The notes under the pieces were generated by a model. It was not told where the DNA came from and did not search any database. It saw only the letters and a list, made by a program, of their open reading frames with translations. A program made the position numbers and the translations under genes. Below, piece after piece: positions 43,371 through 52,293 of a stretch of DNA of 64,000 bases; positions within the stretch are counted from its first letter, which is position 1; each line of letters begins with the position of its first letter. The stretch is from the NCBI GenBank assembly GCA_947369085.1, contig CANBJR010000007.1, positions 1 to 64,000 on the forward strand, given 5' to 3'. Source of the stretch: an uncultured Clostridia bacterium. GTDB lineage: Bacteria; Bacillota; Clostridia; Oscillospirales; Acutalibacteraceae.

Positions 43371-43404
43371 CCCCGAATATAATTTAACAGATTATTTTCG
43401 GGGG
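43371..43404 (+). terminator. Hairpin whose 3' arm carries the next gene's ribosome site
   Basis: CCCCGAA (43371-43377) pairs with TTCGGGG (43397-43403), 19-nt loop, followed by TGTTTTTTT and a TTG start at 43412. It acts as a terminator for yajC and overlaps the GGGGTG ribosome site of the following gene. Confidence 0.55.
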
Positions 43405-43411
43405 TGTTTTT

Positions 43412-43804
43412 TTGTCCGACAAAAAACTACTTATTAAGGCTGTGCTTTTCGGCTCCGTCTGCGGACTGCTTGTAACAGTAATACTCATTTGTATTTTTTC
43501 CGTAATTGTAATGACCTGCGGGTTATTTCCTGAGGAGATTACTAACTATATTACGCTTGCACTGCTGTCGCTCGGCGCTTTTTCAGGAGGCCTTATTACA
43601 AGCAAAATCACAAAATCAGCAGCACTGATAGTCGGCTTATTAACAGGTTTTGCTATTTTTATTTTAGTCACGGTAACAGGACTTACAAAAAGCAACGACC
43701 CTGTCACACTGCTTACGCTGATAAGATTAGCCGCACTTCTTGTCGCAGGAGGAATCGGTGGAATAGCAGGACTTAAAAGAAAAGAAAGAATACATATAAA
43801 ATAA
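43412..43804 (+). CDS. TIGR04086-family membrane protein
   Basis: 130 residues with four membrane helices, matching the small YrzE-like TIGR04086 family that sits downstream of yajC in many Firmicutes. Gly-rich helices (LGAFSGGLITSK, VAGGIGGIAGLKRK) are characteristic. Function unknown. The start is a TTG with GGGGTG upstream, which lies in the 3' arm of a terminator-like hairpin. A strong terminator follows the gene. Confidence 0.82.
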   Translation: MSDKKLLIKAVLFGSVCGLLVTVILICIFSVIVMTCGLFPEEITNYITLALLSLGAFSGGLITSKITKSAALIVGLLTGFAIFILVTVTGLTKSNDPVTLLTLIRLAALLVAGGIGGIAGLKRKERIHIK

Positions 43805-43819
43805 AACTAAAGTTATTAT

Positions 43820-43837
43820 GGGCGGAGAAATCCGCCC
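43820..43837 (+). terminator. Terminator of the queA-tgt-yajC cluster
   Basis: GGGCGGA, GAAA tetraloop, TCCGCCC (43820-43837), then GTTTTTATAT. Confidence 0.92.
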
Positions 43838-44008
43838 GTTTTTATATAATTCACCTAATAGCAATTTCCAAAAATATACTATTAAATATTTGAACAAAAT
43901 TTTTAAAAATATGGAAATATCATCAATATTATGTTATAATAAATCAGATAGTATGTTTTTTAAAAGAAAGAATACGTAAATATAGATAATATAGAGGAGA
44001 TGTTTATT

Positions 44009-46243
44009 ATGTCTGCACACATAAAATTACCGGACAATCTTAAATCATGGAAAATCATCTCTCGTCTGCCTGATGATAACGGCAACGAGATTTATAAAGT
44101 CAGCAAAAAAGATTTTGACGGAACAGTAATTTCTGCCATACTCAGATATGTAGTAATAAAAAATGATGACTATAACATTGAAAGCACTGATTTTATCAAT
44201 GACGAGGCTTCATTTTTGAAAACCATTTCTCAGTTGGGCGATTGTTTTAACTATCTTGATATTTTTGTAAATAATAACCCAGCTAAAAAGAAAATTGAGT
44301 TTTTCATTATTTCTGAGGATCTGCAAACCTTATCAGAGGTTATGAAATCAAAGAATTTCAGCGAGAATGAAGTTATTGATTTTGGCATACAGATGAGCGC
44401 CATTCTAGAAAAACTTGAATCAAAAAATATTTTTCACGGCAATATTAATCCCAGTAATATTTACGTTTCATTTGACGGAAAATATAAGCTCAGCGGATTT
44501 TCTGACTACGAGAGCAAAATTGATGATATGTCATTTATTGCCCCGGAAATATATAAAAAAGAAAATGCCGACTTTACAACTGACATATACTCACTCGGCT
44601 TGATAATGTACGCAATGAGCAACGACGGCACTATCCCATTTGAAAGCGCAGAAATAAGCCGTGATGACGCTATAAAAATGCGTTTTGATGGCAAAGCTGT
44701 TACTGCTCCGAAAAACGGCAACGAAAAGCTCAAAAGCGTTATTGTTATCGCCTGCCAGCCGAATAATGAAAACAGATGGAAAAATGCAGGAAATATTAAG
44801 AATGCACTCACTTCTATTAAAAGCGAAACAGCTAACAGTGCGTTGAATGAAAATTTGATTATCCCGGAAACGACCGATTTTGACGGTAATGTATTTGAAG
44901 AATACGATTATAACGAGTTTGACGCTTCAGCTAAATCAGCAGCAGAGGTTTTCCCTGTTGACGGTACTGTTTCCAATCAAGTCGACAATTTGGAAAATAG
45001 TGACGAAGATATTCAAAATCAAGATTCTGAAACTGAAAGCACTGAACCTGTTAAAGATTCACAGACAGAAAGTGAGAATGAATTTGTTCAAATTGAAGAA
45101 ATCTCTAAAGTAACAGACAACACTAATACGGCTGAAGAACCAAAGGTTTTGAATCTTAAAAGTGATGAAAACACGGAAATGCCTGACAAACAAGACGAGC
45201 CAATTAAGTCTGATTCAACGAATGACAAAACAGAAAATAACAATAATTTTGAAATTGACAACAGAGTTTTTGAATCCTTTGAGGTTCAAAGAAAAGCAAA
45301 GAGCTTTCAGGAACAGGCAAAAGAAAAGGACTACGGAGATTTCTTTGAGGACTCTGCGCCTATTGTAAAAAGTGAACCTAAAAAAGATTCTTCCGAATAC
45401 GATGTTGAAAATGACAAAGAGCTTAACATTTTTGAAACAGATGAATTTGATGACGAAGAACCGGCTAATTCATCAAAAAGCAAGAAAAATGCTGTAATAA
45501 TTACAATATGTGTTATAGTCACTCTTGCAGCTATCGGATTTATCGCCTATTGCCTATTTGGCGGACTTGGTGGAAATAACAAAAACGATTCTACAACCGC
45601 ACCTACTGAAATTGCAACTACCGTTCAAAATACAACTCAAAAATCAACTACCGTACCGCCTACAACTGTTGCTCCGACTACCGTTGCAGTTGACAAAACT
45701 GTTACACCCGTTGTCGGTTACGGCTACAGTTATGCAAAGAAACTGCTTGAACAGGAAGGCTTTACAGTTGAAATCGGTGAGTATGAGTATAGCGAGGAAT
45801 GGCCTGAGGGATATGTAATTGCCCAGTCGCCGTCAGGAGATACCGCAGCCAAAAACGGAACTGTTGTAACGCTTGATATTTCCCTTGGTTTAATTGAGGA
45901 GGAAACTACTGTCGCTCCGACTGACGCACCTGTTCAGGCTACAAAAGCTCAGCAAGGTACTGACAACAGTTACATTTTTGCTAACAGCTCTTCTGCATAT
46001 TTAAGTAAGTCAGACGTATCTTCCCTAAGTGACAATAATCTTAATCTGGCTTTAAATGAAATTTATGCAAGGAGAGGCAGAATTTTCAAAGATTCCTCGC
46101 TTTCAAGCTATTTCGGTTCTAAGTCTTGGTACACACCAAAGTATACTGCCGAAGAATTTTCTAAAGAAGTAACCTTCAACAATTATGAACAGGCGAACCT
46201 TCAGCTTATGATTGATGAGCAGAAAAACAGAGGCTTGAGATAA
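44009..46243 (+). CDS. Pseudokinase-PASTA-YARHG single-pass membrane protein
   Basis: 744 residues. An N-terminal protein-kinase-like domain (about 8-275) keeps an APE motif and DIYSLG but lacks catalysis: the HRDxKPxN loop reads HGNINPSN (143-150), and the DFG region reads SGFS (about 162-165). A long acidic linker, one membrane helix (about 493-515) and a Thr-rich spacer follow. Then come one PASTA domain (about 564-629) and a C-terminal YARHG domain (about 660-741, with NEIYARRGRIF). Known: PASTA kinases sense muropeptides or lipid II; YARHG is an extracytoplasmic module of unknown ligand. Inference: an envelope sensor or scaffold without phosphotransfer. ATG 44009 has GGAG upstream. Confidence 0.85.
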   Translation: MSAHIKLPDNLKSWKIISRLPDDNGNEIYKVSKKDFDGTVISAILRYVVIKNDDYNIESTDFINDEASFLKTISQLGDCFNYLDIFVNNNPAKKKIEFFIISEDLQTLSEVMKSKNFSENEVIDFGIQMSAILEKLESKNIFHGNINPSNIYVSFDGKYKLSGFSDYESKIDDMSFIAPEIYKKENADFTTDIYSLGLIMYAMSNDGTIPFESAEISRDDAIKMRFDGKAVTAPKNGNEKLKSVIVIACQPNNENRWKNAGNIKNALTSIKSETANSALNENLIIPETTDFDGNVFEEYDYNEFDASAKSAAEVFPVDGTVSNQVDNLENSDEDIQNQDSETESTEPVKDSQTESENEFVQIEEISKVTDNTNTAEEPKVLNLKSDENTEMPDKQDEPIKSDSTNDKTENNNNFEIDNRVFESFEVQRKAKSFQEQAKEKDYGDFFEDSAPIVKSEPKKDSSEYDVENDKELNIFETDEFDDEEPANSSKSKKNAVIITICVIVTLAAIGFIAYCLFGGLGGNNKNDSTTAPTEIATTVQNTTQKSTTVPPTTVAPTTVAVDKTVTPVVGYGYSYAKKLLEQEGFTVEIGEYEYSEEWPEGYVIAQSPSGDTAAKNGTVVTLDISLGLIEEETTVAPTDAPVQATKAQQGTDNSYIFANSSSAYLSKSDVSSLSDNNLNLALNEIYARRGRIFKDSSLSSYFGSKSWYTPKYTAEEFSKEVTFNNYEQANLQLMIDEQKNRGLR

Positions 46244-46288
46244 CATTAATTATTCATAAGCCAATTTACGTACGGGAGTAAGTAATTT

Positions 46289-48007
46289 ATGAAAGAAAAA
46301 ATACTTAATATACTGAAAAGTAATTTGTTTTTTGCTGTTGTAATTAATATTGTTATAATGCTATTCTGCATTGAAGTAACTACATTTTCTTATGACAGCA
46401 GCAAAGACTTTTACCATTCGCTGTATATTTGTAATAATCATTTTTACTACAGCAGTTCAATAAATTACATACTGTCTACTATAATAGGTTCGGTTCAGTA
46501 TGTATTTGACGGTTTTAACTGCTTTGTTTTGGCACAAATTCTTCTGTCATTTGGTGCTTTTACTTCAATCACTTTCGTTTTTGCCGACAAATACAGCAAA
46601 AGAAAATCAGCTGTTATTACATTTCTTATTAATATTCTTTTTGCATTAAATCACTATGCCGATATACACAGCAGTAAAACAGCGGCTTTACTGGTTACTG
46701 CCGGATTTCTGCTCTTGCTCAATTCAATCAACAACAAACGTTATAATCTTCCCTGTTGGGTTGGTACTGCAGAGGTTGCATTTGGTTCATTCTTTGATTA
46801 TAAATACTTTTTCATTGGTCTTGCCTTTGCAGTTGCGTTTTTTATTGGTGATTTAATTTCAAAAAGAAAGTACAAAATTGCATTTCGTAAGTTTTTTTGG
46901 TATTTCAGACCGTTTTTGATTGTTTTTGCACTTGTTACTCTTCTTGTGACAGGGCTAAATCAATACTCATATTCTGTTAACCATGCTACGGAAGAAGCAA
47001 CCAATTACTATGAATATGAATACACCACAGACTTAATATCTTCCCTGCCCTATCCGAATTACGCTGAACACAAAGCAGAACTGAGCAGTGTGGGAATTAC
47101 TACGGAAAATGAGTACGAGCTTTTGAAAAACGGCTACATTGACCAAAGTAATTCGCTTGGTATCACTGCTCTGAAACTTGTTTCGGATATTCAGCAGAAA
47201 GAAAACAGCAAAACTGTACTTTTTGTTACCGGCAATATTTTTTCTGATATTGCATATCACCTTGTTTCTTTTGACTGCTACGCAATAATTTATATTGTAT
47301 TTATTGCTTTATCAGTCTTTTTTATTGTTTTTCAAAAACGACGTTTTGCATTTTTCCCTTTCCTTTATATTGCAACGGGACTTGCATCAAGCATATTACT
47401 TCGTTATTTTTTCTCGGGAGAAACTTTCCTTGTTTACGGGATATGGCTTATGATGTACATATTTTTACTGTACTCGTTTAATTTTGAACAAGTGCGACCG
47501 CATAAGAATCCTCCTGTACTTAGAATGAAAAACAGTTATATCTTCATTTCGGCAATCTGCGTTATTTGCCTTTTCCTTTGCTACAGCATAGTATTCCAGA
47601 ACACAGCAAATCCAATTAAAGAAAGTGAACGACCTCAAAGTCTTTTTGCAGAAATTGACAGGCATCCCGACAGATATTATGTTCTTGACCCAAACACCGG
47701 TAACGAGTATATGAAATATACCGAAAACTATATTCATCCGCTTTGGGGTTTCCGATATGGATTTCTTGATAATGTAGACGGTTTCGGATATTTTCATAAT
47801 TCAGAGGAACTGCGCAAACGTAATTTGTCAGATAACATTTACAAGGCTGTTCTGACATATAATAAAATATACGTTGTTGATAAAAATATAACCTTTAGAA
47901 AAGAGCGTTATTTTACATCTAAATATGCTGAAAACGGTAAAACAGTAAGCTATAATCAAATTTCCGAATTTGACGGATATAAAATTTATACTGTTACGCA
48001 AAAATAA
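46289..48007 (+). CDS. Polytopic membrane protein, possibly GT-C-like
   Basis: 572 residues with about ten membrane helices, then an extracytoplasmic C-terminal domain (about 445-572) ending in a beta-rich tail. Between helices 1 and 2 lies an acidic, aromatic loop (SYDSSKDFYHS). The topology resembles GT-C glycosyltransferases or O-antigen-ligase-type proteins, but I see no firm catalytic motif, so this is only an analogy. It starts 45 bp after the pseudokinase gene and shares the strand, so cotranscription is likely. A hairpin terminator follows. Confidence 0.7.
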   Translation: MKEKILNILKSNLFFAVVINIVIMLFCIEVTTFSYDSSKDFYHSLYICNNHFYYSSSINYILSTIIGSVQYVFDGFNCFVLAQILLSFGAFTSITFVFADKYSKRKSAVITFLINILFALNHYADIHSSKTAALLVTAGFLLLLNSINNKRYNLPCWVGTAEVAFGSFFDYKYFFIGLAFAVAFFIGDLISKRKYKIAFRKFFWYFRPFLIVFALVTLLVTGLNQYSYSVNHATEEATNYYEYEYTTDLISSLPYPNYAEHKAELSSVGITTENEYELLKNGYIDQSNSLGITALKLVSDIQQKENSKTVLFVTGNIFSDIAYHLVSFDCYAIIYIVFIALSVFFIVFQKRRFAFFPFLYIATGLASSILLRYFFSGETFLVYGIWLMMYIFLLYSFNFEQVRPHKNPPVLRMKNSYIFISAICVICLFLCYSIVFQNTANPIKESERPQSLFAEIDRHPDRYYVLDPNTGNEYMKYTENYIHPLWGFRYGFLDNVDGFGYFHNSEELRKRNLSDNIYKAVLTYNKIYVVDKNITFRKERYFTSKYAENGKTVSYNQISEFDGYKIYTVTQK

Positions 48008-48092
48008 TATTCACAGATACTGAATCTGAATACATAAACATTATAATTTCCTTGAATTATTACCTGTTTTTAGTAAATGATTTCTAACAAAC

Positions 48093-48128
48093 AATGCCGA
48101 CGGAATGAAAATTCATTTCGTCGGCATT
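48093..48128. terminator. Bidirectional terminator between converging genes
   Basis: AATGCCGACG...AATGAA pairs with TTCATTT..CGTCGGCATT, with one bulge, followed by TTTT. It separates the polytopic membrane protein gene from the LRR/Ig-like gene. Confidence 0.85.
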
Positions 48129-48146
48129 TTATTATTCTAAAATATT

Positions 48147-50372
48147 TTATTCTTTAGCTTCAGGCTGAACTGTTGCTTGTGTTGACTCCGTATGATCTTC
48201 AACAATTAACTGAACTGATTCTTGTGCTAATTTGGTATCATCAATGATTACAGGTGATGAACCGACTTGTACCTGGTCTTCCGGAATATCATCTTCTGTT
48301 TTGTTTACATAAACTGTGCAGAGTGCCGTTTTTCCGTTATAAGTTGTAATCTTTATTACTGCAACACCTGTTCCCTTTGCCGTAATTTGAGCCTTATTTC
48401 CGCTGTCCTTAGTCACCGTTGCAACATTTGAATCTGAGCTTTCCCATTTTAAATTAGCTGAATTTGCGTATGAGCCGCTGTTTGTGGACTCGGAAATAAC
48501 AATTTTCTCACCTGATTTTAACATAAGTTCGGTAATATTTAGCTTAACGCTTGTCGGTGCAGGCCTTACTGTTACCTTACACTGTGCAGTTTTGCCATTG
48601 TAGAGCGTAATCTTTACATATGCTGTGCCTACTCTCTTTGCAATTATCTGAGCCTTATTTCCACTGCCCTTTGTTACTGTTGCTACAGAAGTGTTTGTGC
48701 TGCTCCACTTAAGGTTATCTGCGTTAGCGTAAGTTCCGCTGTTGGTGCTTTCGGAAACTGTATAAGTTTCACCTACTCCGAGTATAACACTTGCAGGGTT
48801 AGTCTTTACGCTTGAAGGCGCATTTCTGACATTTACCTTGCACGTAGCGGTTTTACCGTTGTAAGTTTTGAATGTAATTGTTGCTGTTCCGTTTGATTTT
48901 GCTGTGATTTTCGCTTTATTTCCGCTTGTTTTTTCAATTGTAGCAACCTTTGAATTACTACTTGACCACGTAAAGTTTCTTGCATAGGAACCGCTGTTTG
49001 AACACTGCGAGATTATGTAATTTTCTCCCTTGCCAAGAATTATACTTGAATTGCTTAGAGTAACGCTTGTTGGCGCTGATTTTACAGTCACTCTGCAAGT
49101 TGCACTCTTACCGTTATAGGTTTTTACGGTAATATCCGCTGTGCCGTTTCCTTTAGCAACAATTTTTGCCTTGTTACCGCTTGTTTTTACCACCGTTGCA
49201 ACCTTTGTATTTGAGCTGCTCCAATTAAATCTCCAAGCATATGAACCTGAATTAGTGCTTTCGGAAATTATAAATTCTTCACCCACACCTAAAGTCAATT
49301 TGCTTGTACTAACCTTAATGCTTGACGGTGCGGCTTTTACAGTAACTTTGCAGGATTTTGACATACCGCTTACTGTCTTAACAGTGATAGTAGTTGTTCC
49401 TGACTTTTTAGCGGTTACTGTTCCGTTTTGATCAACAACAGCTACGCCGTTATTACTGCTGATCCATTTACAATTTGAAGCACTCGACGGAGATACACTT
49501 TTAATTAACGTATATTTTTCTCCTACACCTAGAGTAAGGCTTGTTCTGTTAATAGACATTGATTTTGCAGTGCTTCCATCAACAAATTTAAAACCATATC
49601 CCTTTGCATAATCCTCAGCAAGAGTACCTCTGGCACCACAAATTTTAAAATTATTCATTTTTTTCGGAGCACCCTCATTCCCGTCAGGTGCACAAAATCC
49701 AAATGCACAATAATCAATATGTTCTATTCCATACGGAAGTGTTATACTTGGCATATTAGGGCACTCAAACGCTGCACCTATACCAATATACTTTACAGAA
49801 TCAGGAATCGTGAATGCTTTCAAATTGTGATTATAATACGCGAGTTCACTAGCTATACCAACCGTTCCCTGTTTAAGAGAGATTTTTGATATTCCGTCCT
49901 TTGAATCACAGGCATAATTGCCAACGTAAAGTACATCGTCATTCCAGTTCTTCGAATTATTAGCATATGCAGTACCGTAAAATGCATCCATACCAATAAG
50001 AGCCACATTATTTTTAATAGATATTTTTTCAAGATTACGACATCCTGCAAAAGCATTATCTCCGATAGCTATAATACTTTCAGGAATCGTAACACTCTTC
50101 AAAAAATCATTATGTACGAATACATTAGCAGCTATTACACATACCTCATATCCGTCAATTGTTGACGGAATTGTCAGATTACTCTCATTGCCTGAATAAG
50201 AAGTAATTGCCGCAAGATTCTGACCGTCAGATGCAAAATATTCATAAGTAAAATCACCATATACTTCTTCTGCACTCACGGTAAACGGTGCACAGGCTAA
50301 GATTGAAAACATCATTATTACTGTTAAGAATAAAGATGATATTTTTATAATTTTATGTTTTTTAGTTTTCAT
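48147..50372 (-). CDS. Secreted leucine-rich-repeat (BspA-like) protein with five Big_2 Ig-like domains
   Basis: 741 residues. Signal peptide (1-34); BspA-type leucine-rich repeats (about 55-250) with TIPESIIAIGDNAFAGC and TIPDSVKYIG units. Five bacterial Ig-like (Big_2) domains follow (about 273-350, 352-440, 441-528, 529-616, 617-705), each opening V..S...L..GE and ending TITVKT/CKVTV. A short acidic tail has no sortase signal or membrane helix. Such proteins are surface adhesins or carbohydrate-binding proteins. It starts 18 bp after the M56 peptidase gene, suggesting that the BlaI/M56 pair controls it. How it is retained at the surface is unclear. Confidence 0.85.
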   Translation of the reverse strand: MKTKKHKIIKISSLFLTVIMMFSILACAPFTVSAEEVYGDFTYEYFASDGQNLAAITSYSGNESNLTIPSTIDGYEVCVIAANVFVHNDFLKSVTIPESIIAIGDNAFAGCRNLEKISIKNNVALIGMDAFYGTAYANNSKNWNDDVLYVGNYACDSKDGISKISLKQGTVGIASELAYYNHNLKAFTIPDSVKYIGIGAAFECPNMPSITLPYGIEHIDYCAFGFCAPDGNEGAPKKMNNFKICGARGTLAEDYAKGYGFKFVDGSTAKSMSINRTSLTLGVGEKYTLIKSVSPSSASNCKWISSNNGVAVVDQNGTVTAKKSGTTTITVKTVSGMSKSCKVTVKAAPSSIKVSTSKLTLGVGEEFIISESTNSGSYAWRFNWSSSNTKVATVVKTSGNKAKIVAKGNGTADITVKTYNGKSATCRVTVKSAPTSVTLSNSSIILGKGENYIISQCSNSGSYARNFTWSSSNSKVATIEKTSGNKAKITAKSNGTATITFKTYNGKTATCKVNVRNAPSSVKTNPASVILGVGETYTVSESTNSGTYANADNLKWSSTNTSVATVTKGSGNKAQIIAKRVGTAYVKITLYNGKTAQCKVTVRPAPTSVKLNITELMLKSGEKIVISESTNSGSYANSANLKWESSDSNVATVTKDSGNKAQITAKGTGVAVIKITTYNGKTALCTVYVNKTEDDIPEDQVQVGSSPVIIDDTKLAQESVQLIVEDHTESTQATVQPEAKE

Positions 50373-50390
50373 AATATTCTCCTTTTAATT

Positions 50391-51761
50391 TTATCCACCA
50401 TAATCCCACTGTGAATCAGGCATTGATTTATATGCTTTTTCTTCAGCAGACGGCTCCGGCTGATAATTGATTCTTTCATATTGTTCTACCTGTTCATTAA
50501 TTTCTTCGTAAGCATCACTTACCTGTTCATTATATTCCTGTGTTGACTCATAATCAAACGGCGTAATAGGAACTAAATGATCAGCTACAGGGTCATAAGA
50601 ATTGCTGTCATTCTGGTAGCTTTCATCTGAATTAGAATAATCGTAATCATCTGCTGTTTCACTGTCGTCAACAAATTCCTCTGACGATTCGTTTTCAGTA
50701 ACCGCTTCTGACTTAGCGCTGTCTTTTTCCTTTTTATCAGAAATTTGTGGTTCTGTTGACTTTACTGTCGGTTCTGCAACAGGGACTGTAGTCGGAATTT
50801 CCTCAAAGTCAAAAGATACATTGCGAAGATTATTAATTGCAGATGACTGACTAACAGATGGAATTTGCAAAGCTGATGTAATCGGATTAGTCATAAATGA
50901 CAGTGCAGTTAATATACAAACGGCAAATGAAAGAATTATTATTCTAACCGTAGGCTTTTTGTAGCTGAGAACGCTTTTTATTCTCTGTTTTAAGCCGCTT
51001 TCACCGTACGAAAACGGACAAGCTGAAAGAAAATTATGCTCAATACTACAGGAAAGAAGCGCATTTGAATAGCCTTTTTTGCTTTTCGTATCAAAATTCT
51101 TGATTACCCTTTCATCACAAGCAAGCTCAATGTCATTTGTAAAAAGTTTAAAGGCAATCCAACATAGAGGATTAAAAAAATGAATACTCAAAATAAGATA
51201 TCCGAGTGGTTTCCATAAGTTATCGTGATGATTTATATGTTCCTGTTCATGCGCAATTACATATGTAAGATCTTCTTCGCTCAAGTTTGACGGAATATAA
51301 ATCCGAGGTTTGATAATTCCGAAAACAAACGGACTTGAAATGCGATCGCAAATTCTTATATTATCATTAATTACAATACTTTCCCTTATTTTTAAACGCA
51401 AACGCCAATAGCTGTAAAACATATAAATGAGCATTAAAGCAAATCCAACTGCCCATATATAGCTTAAAATTTTAATTATATCAGCGTCGTGTATTGTATT
51501 AAATCTATCGGCACTTACTGACGATGATACATATGAAACTGATGAATTAGACGTTGAATTTATGGATTGTGCATTCAAAACAAGGCTAAACGGCGATTCA
51601 AACGAAATCGGTATAACCAGTCTTAATGCGACAAATAACCATAAAATCCAGCTTGTCCACTTAGGTGCTTTCCTAAAAATAAGTCGCAGAAGTATTACTG
51701 CGATTATAAGCATTGTTGCTGCAATGCTCATATTAAACATCCTTGTAAAAATAATATCCAT
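50391..51761 (-). CDS. BlaR1/MecR1-type M56 membrane metallopeptidase
   Basis: 456 residues. About four membrane helices; the cytoplasmic zinc peptidase domain has AHEQEHINHHDN (H171, E172, H175) and a downstream ELACDE glutamate. After the last helix (about 300-318) comes a 140-residue extracytoplasmic, acidic, Ser/Asp/Tyr-rich tail instead of the penicillin-binding sensor domain of BlaR1. Known: M56 proteins cleave a BlaI/MecI repressor after sensing a signal. It lies 15 bp after the BlaI-like gene. The signal is therefore not a beta-lactam bound to a classical sensor domain. Confidence 0.9.
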   Translation of the reverse strand: MDIIFTRMFNMSIAATMLIIAVILLRLIFRKAPKWTSWILWLFVALRLVIPISFESPFSLVLNAQSINSTSNSSVSYVSSSVSADRFNTIHDADIIKILSYIWAVGFALMLIYMFYSYWRLRLKIRESIVINDNIRICDRISSPFVFGIIKPRIYIPSNLSEEDLTYVIAHEQEHINHHDNLWKPLGYLILSIHFFNPLCWIAFKLFTNDIELACDERVIKNFDTKSKKGYSNALLSCSIEHNFLSACPFSYGESGLKQRIKSVLSYKKPTVRIIILSFAVCILTALSFMTNPITSALQIPSVSQSSAINNLRNVSFDFEEIPTTVPVAEPTVKSTEPQISDKKEKDSAKSEAVTENESSEEFVDDSETADDYDYSNSDESYQNDSNSYDPVADHLVPITPFDYESTQEYNEQVSDAYEEINEQVEQYERINYQPEPSAEEKAYKSMPDSQWDYGG

Positions 51762-51776
51762 TGCTATTTTCCTTAG

Positions 51777-52130
51777 TTAGTATGAATCAATAAGATTCTT
51801 AATTTCCGATATTTCTTCTTTTGATAATTTTTTCTTTGAAGTAAAGGCTGTTATAAATGCCGGTAATGAACCATTAAATACTTCGTCAACAAAATTTTTA
51901 CTCTGTATAGAATAAAATTCATCACGCGTCATTTTTGCAGAAACCACACCGTCGATATACTGAAAAATCCCTCTATCTGACAGTCTTTTTAAAACTGTAT
52001 AAGTAGTAGTTCGTTTCCAGTTTAATTCTTTTTCGCAAATTTTAATTAGCTCGGAGGTCGTAAGAGGTTCATTTTCCCAAACAATATCTGCAAAATGTGA
52101 TTCTACAGCACCAAGCTTGTTATTGTTCAT
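51777..52130 (-). CDS. BlaI/MecI/CopY-family repressor
   Basis: 117 residues, a winged-helix DNA-binding domain (LGAVESHFADIVWENEPLT..., then WKRTTTYTVLKRLSDRG for the recognition helix) and a C-terminal dimerisation part with the usual cleavage region near residue 95-105. It heads an apparent operon with the M56 peptidase and the LRR/Ig-like protein. A 6-7-6 palindrome (52167-52185) overlapping the promoter is the likely autoregulatory operator. The ribosome site is AGGTGGTG. Confidence 0.92.
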   Translation of the reverse strand: MNNNKLGAVESHFADIVWENEPLTTSELIKICEKELNWKRTTTYTVLKRLSDRGIFQYIDGVVSAKMTRDEFYSIQSKNFVDEVFNGSLPAFITAFTSKKKLSKEEISEIKNLIDSY

Positions 52131-52166
52131 TTTACACCACCTAATTTCACAATATTTTACAATTTT

Positions 52167-52195
52167 AGTCTATCATTTGTAGACTGAAATGTCAA
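52167..52195 (-). promoter_or_regulatory. Promoter with BlaI-type palindromic operator
   Basis: Minus strand -35 TTGACA (52190-52195), 17-bp spacer, -10 TAGACT (52167-52172). The palindrome AGTCTA-N7-TAGACT (52167-52185) covers the -10 and part of the spacer, so a bound repressor would block polymerase. Confidence 0.7.
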
Positions 52196-52293
52196 GCATT
52201 TTAATTATATTATTTATTTTATCGATAATATTTTTATAATATATTAACAAAAGAGGATTGGCAAAACTATAACTGTCAATCCTCTTATATTAT

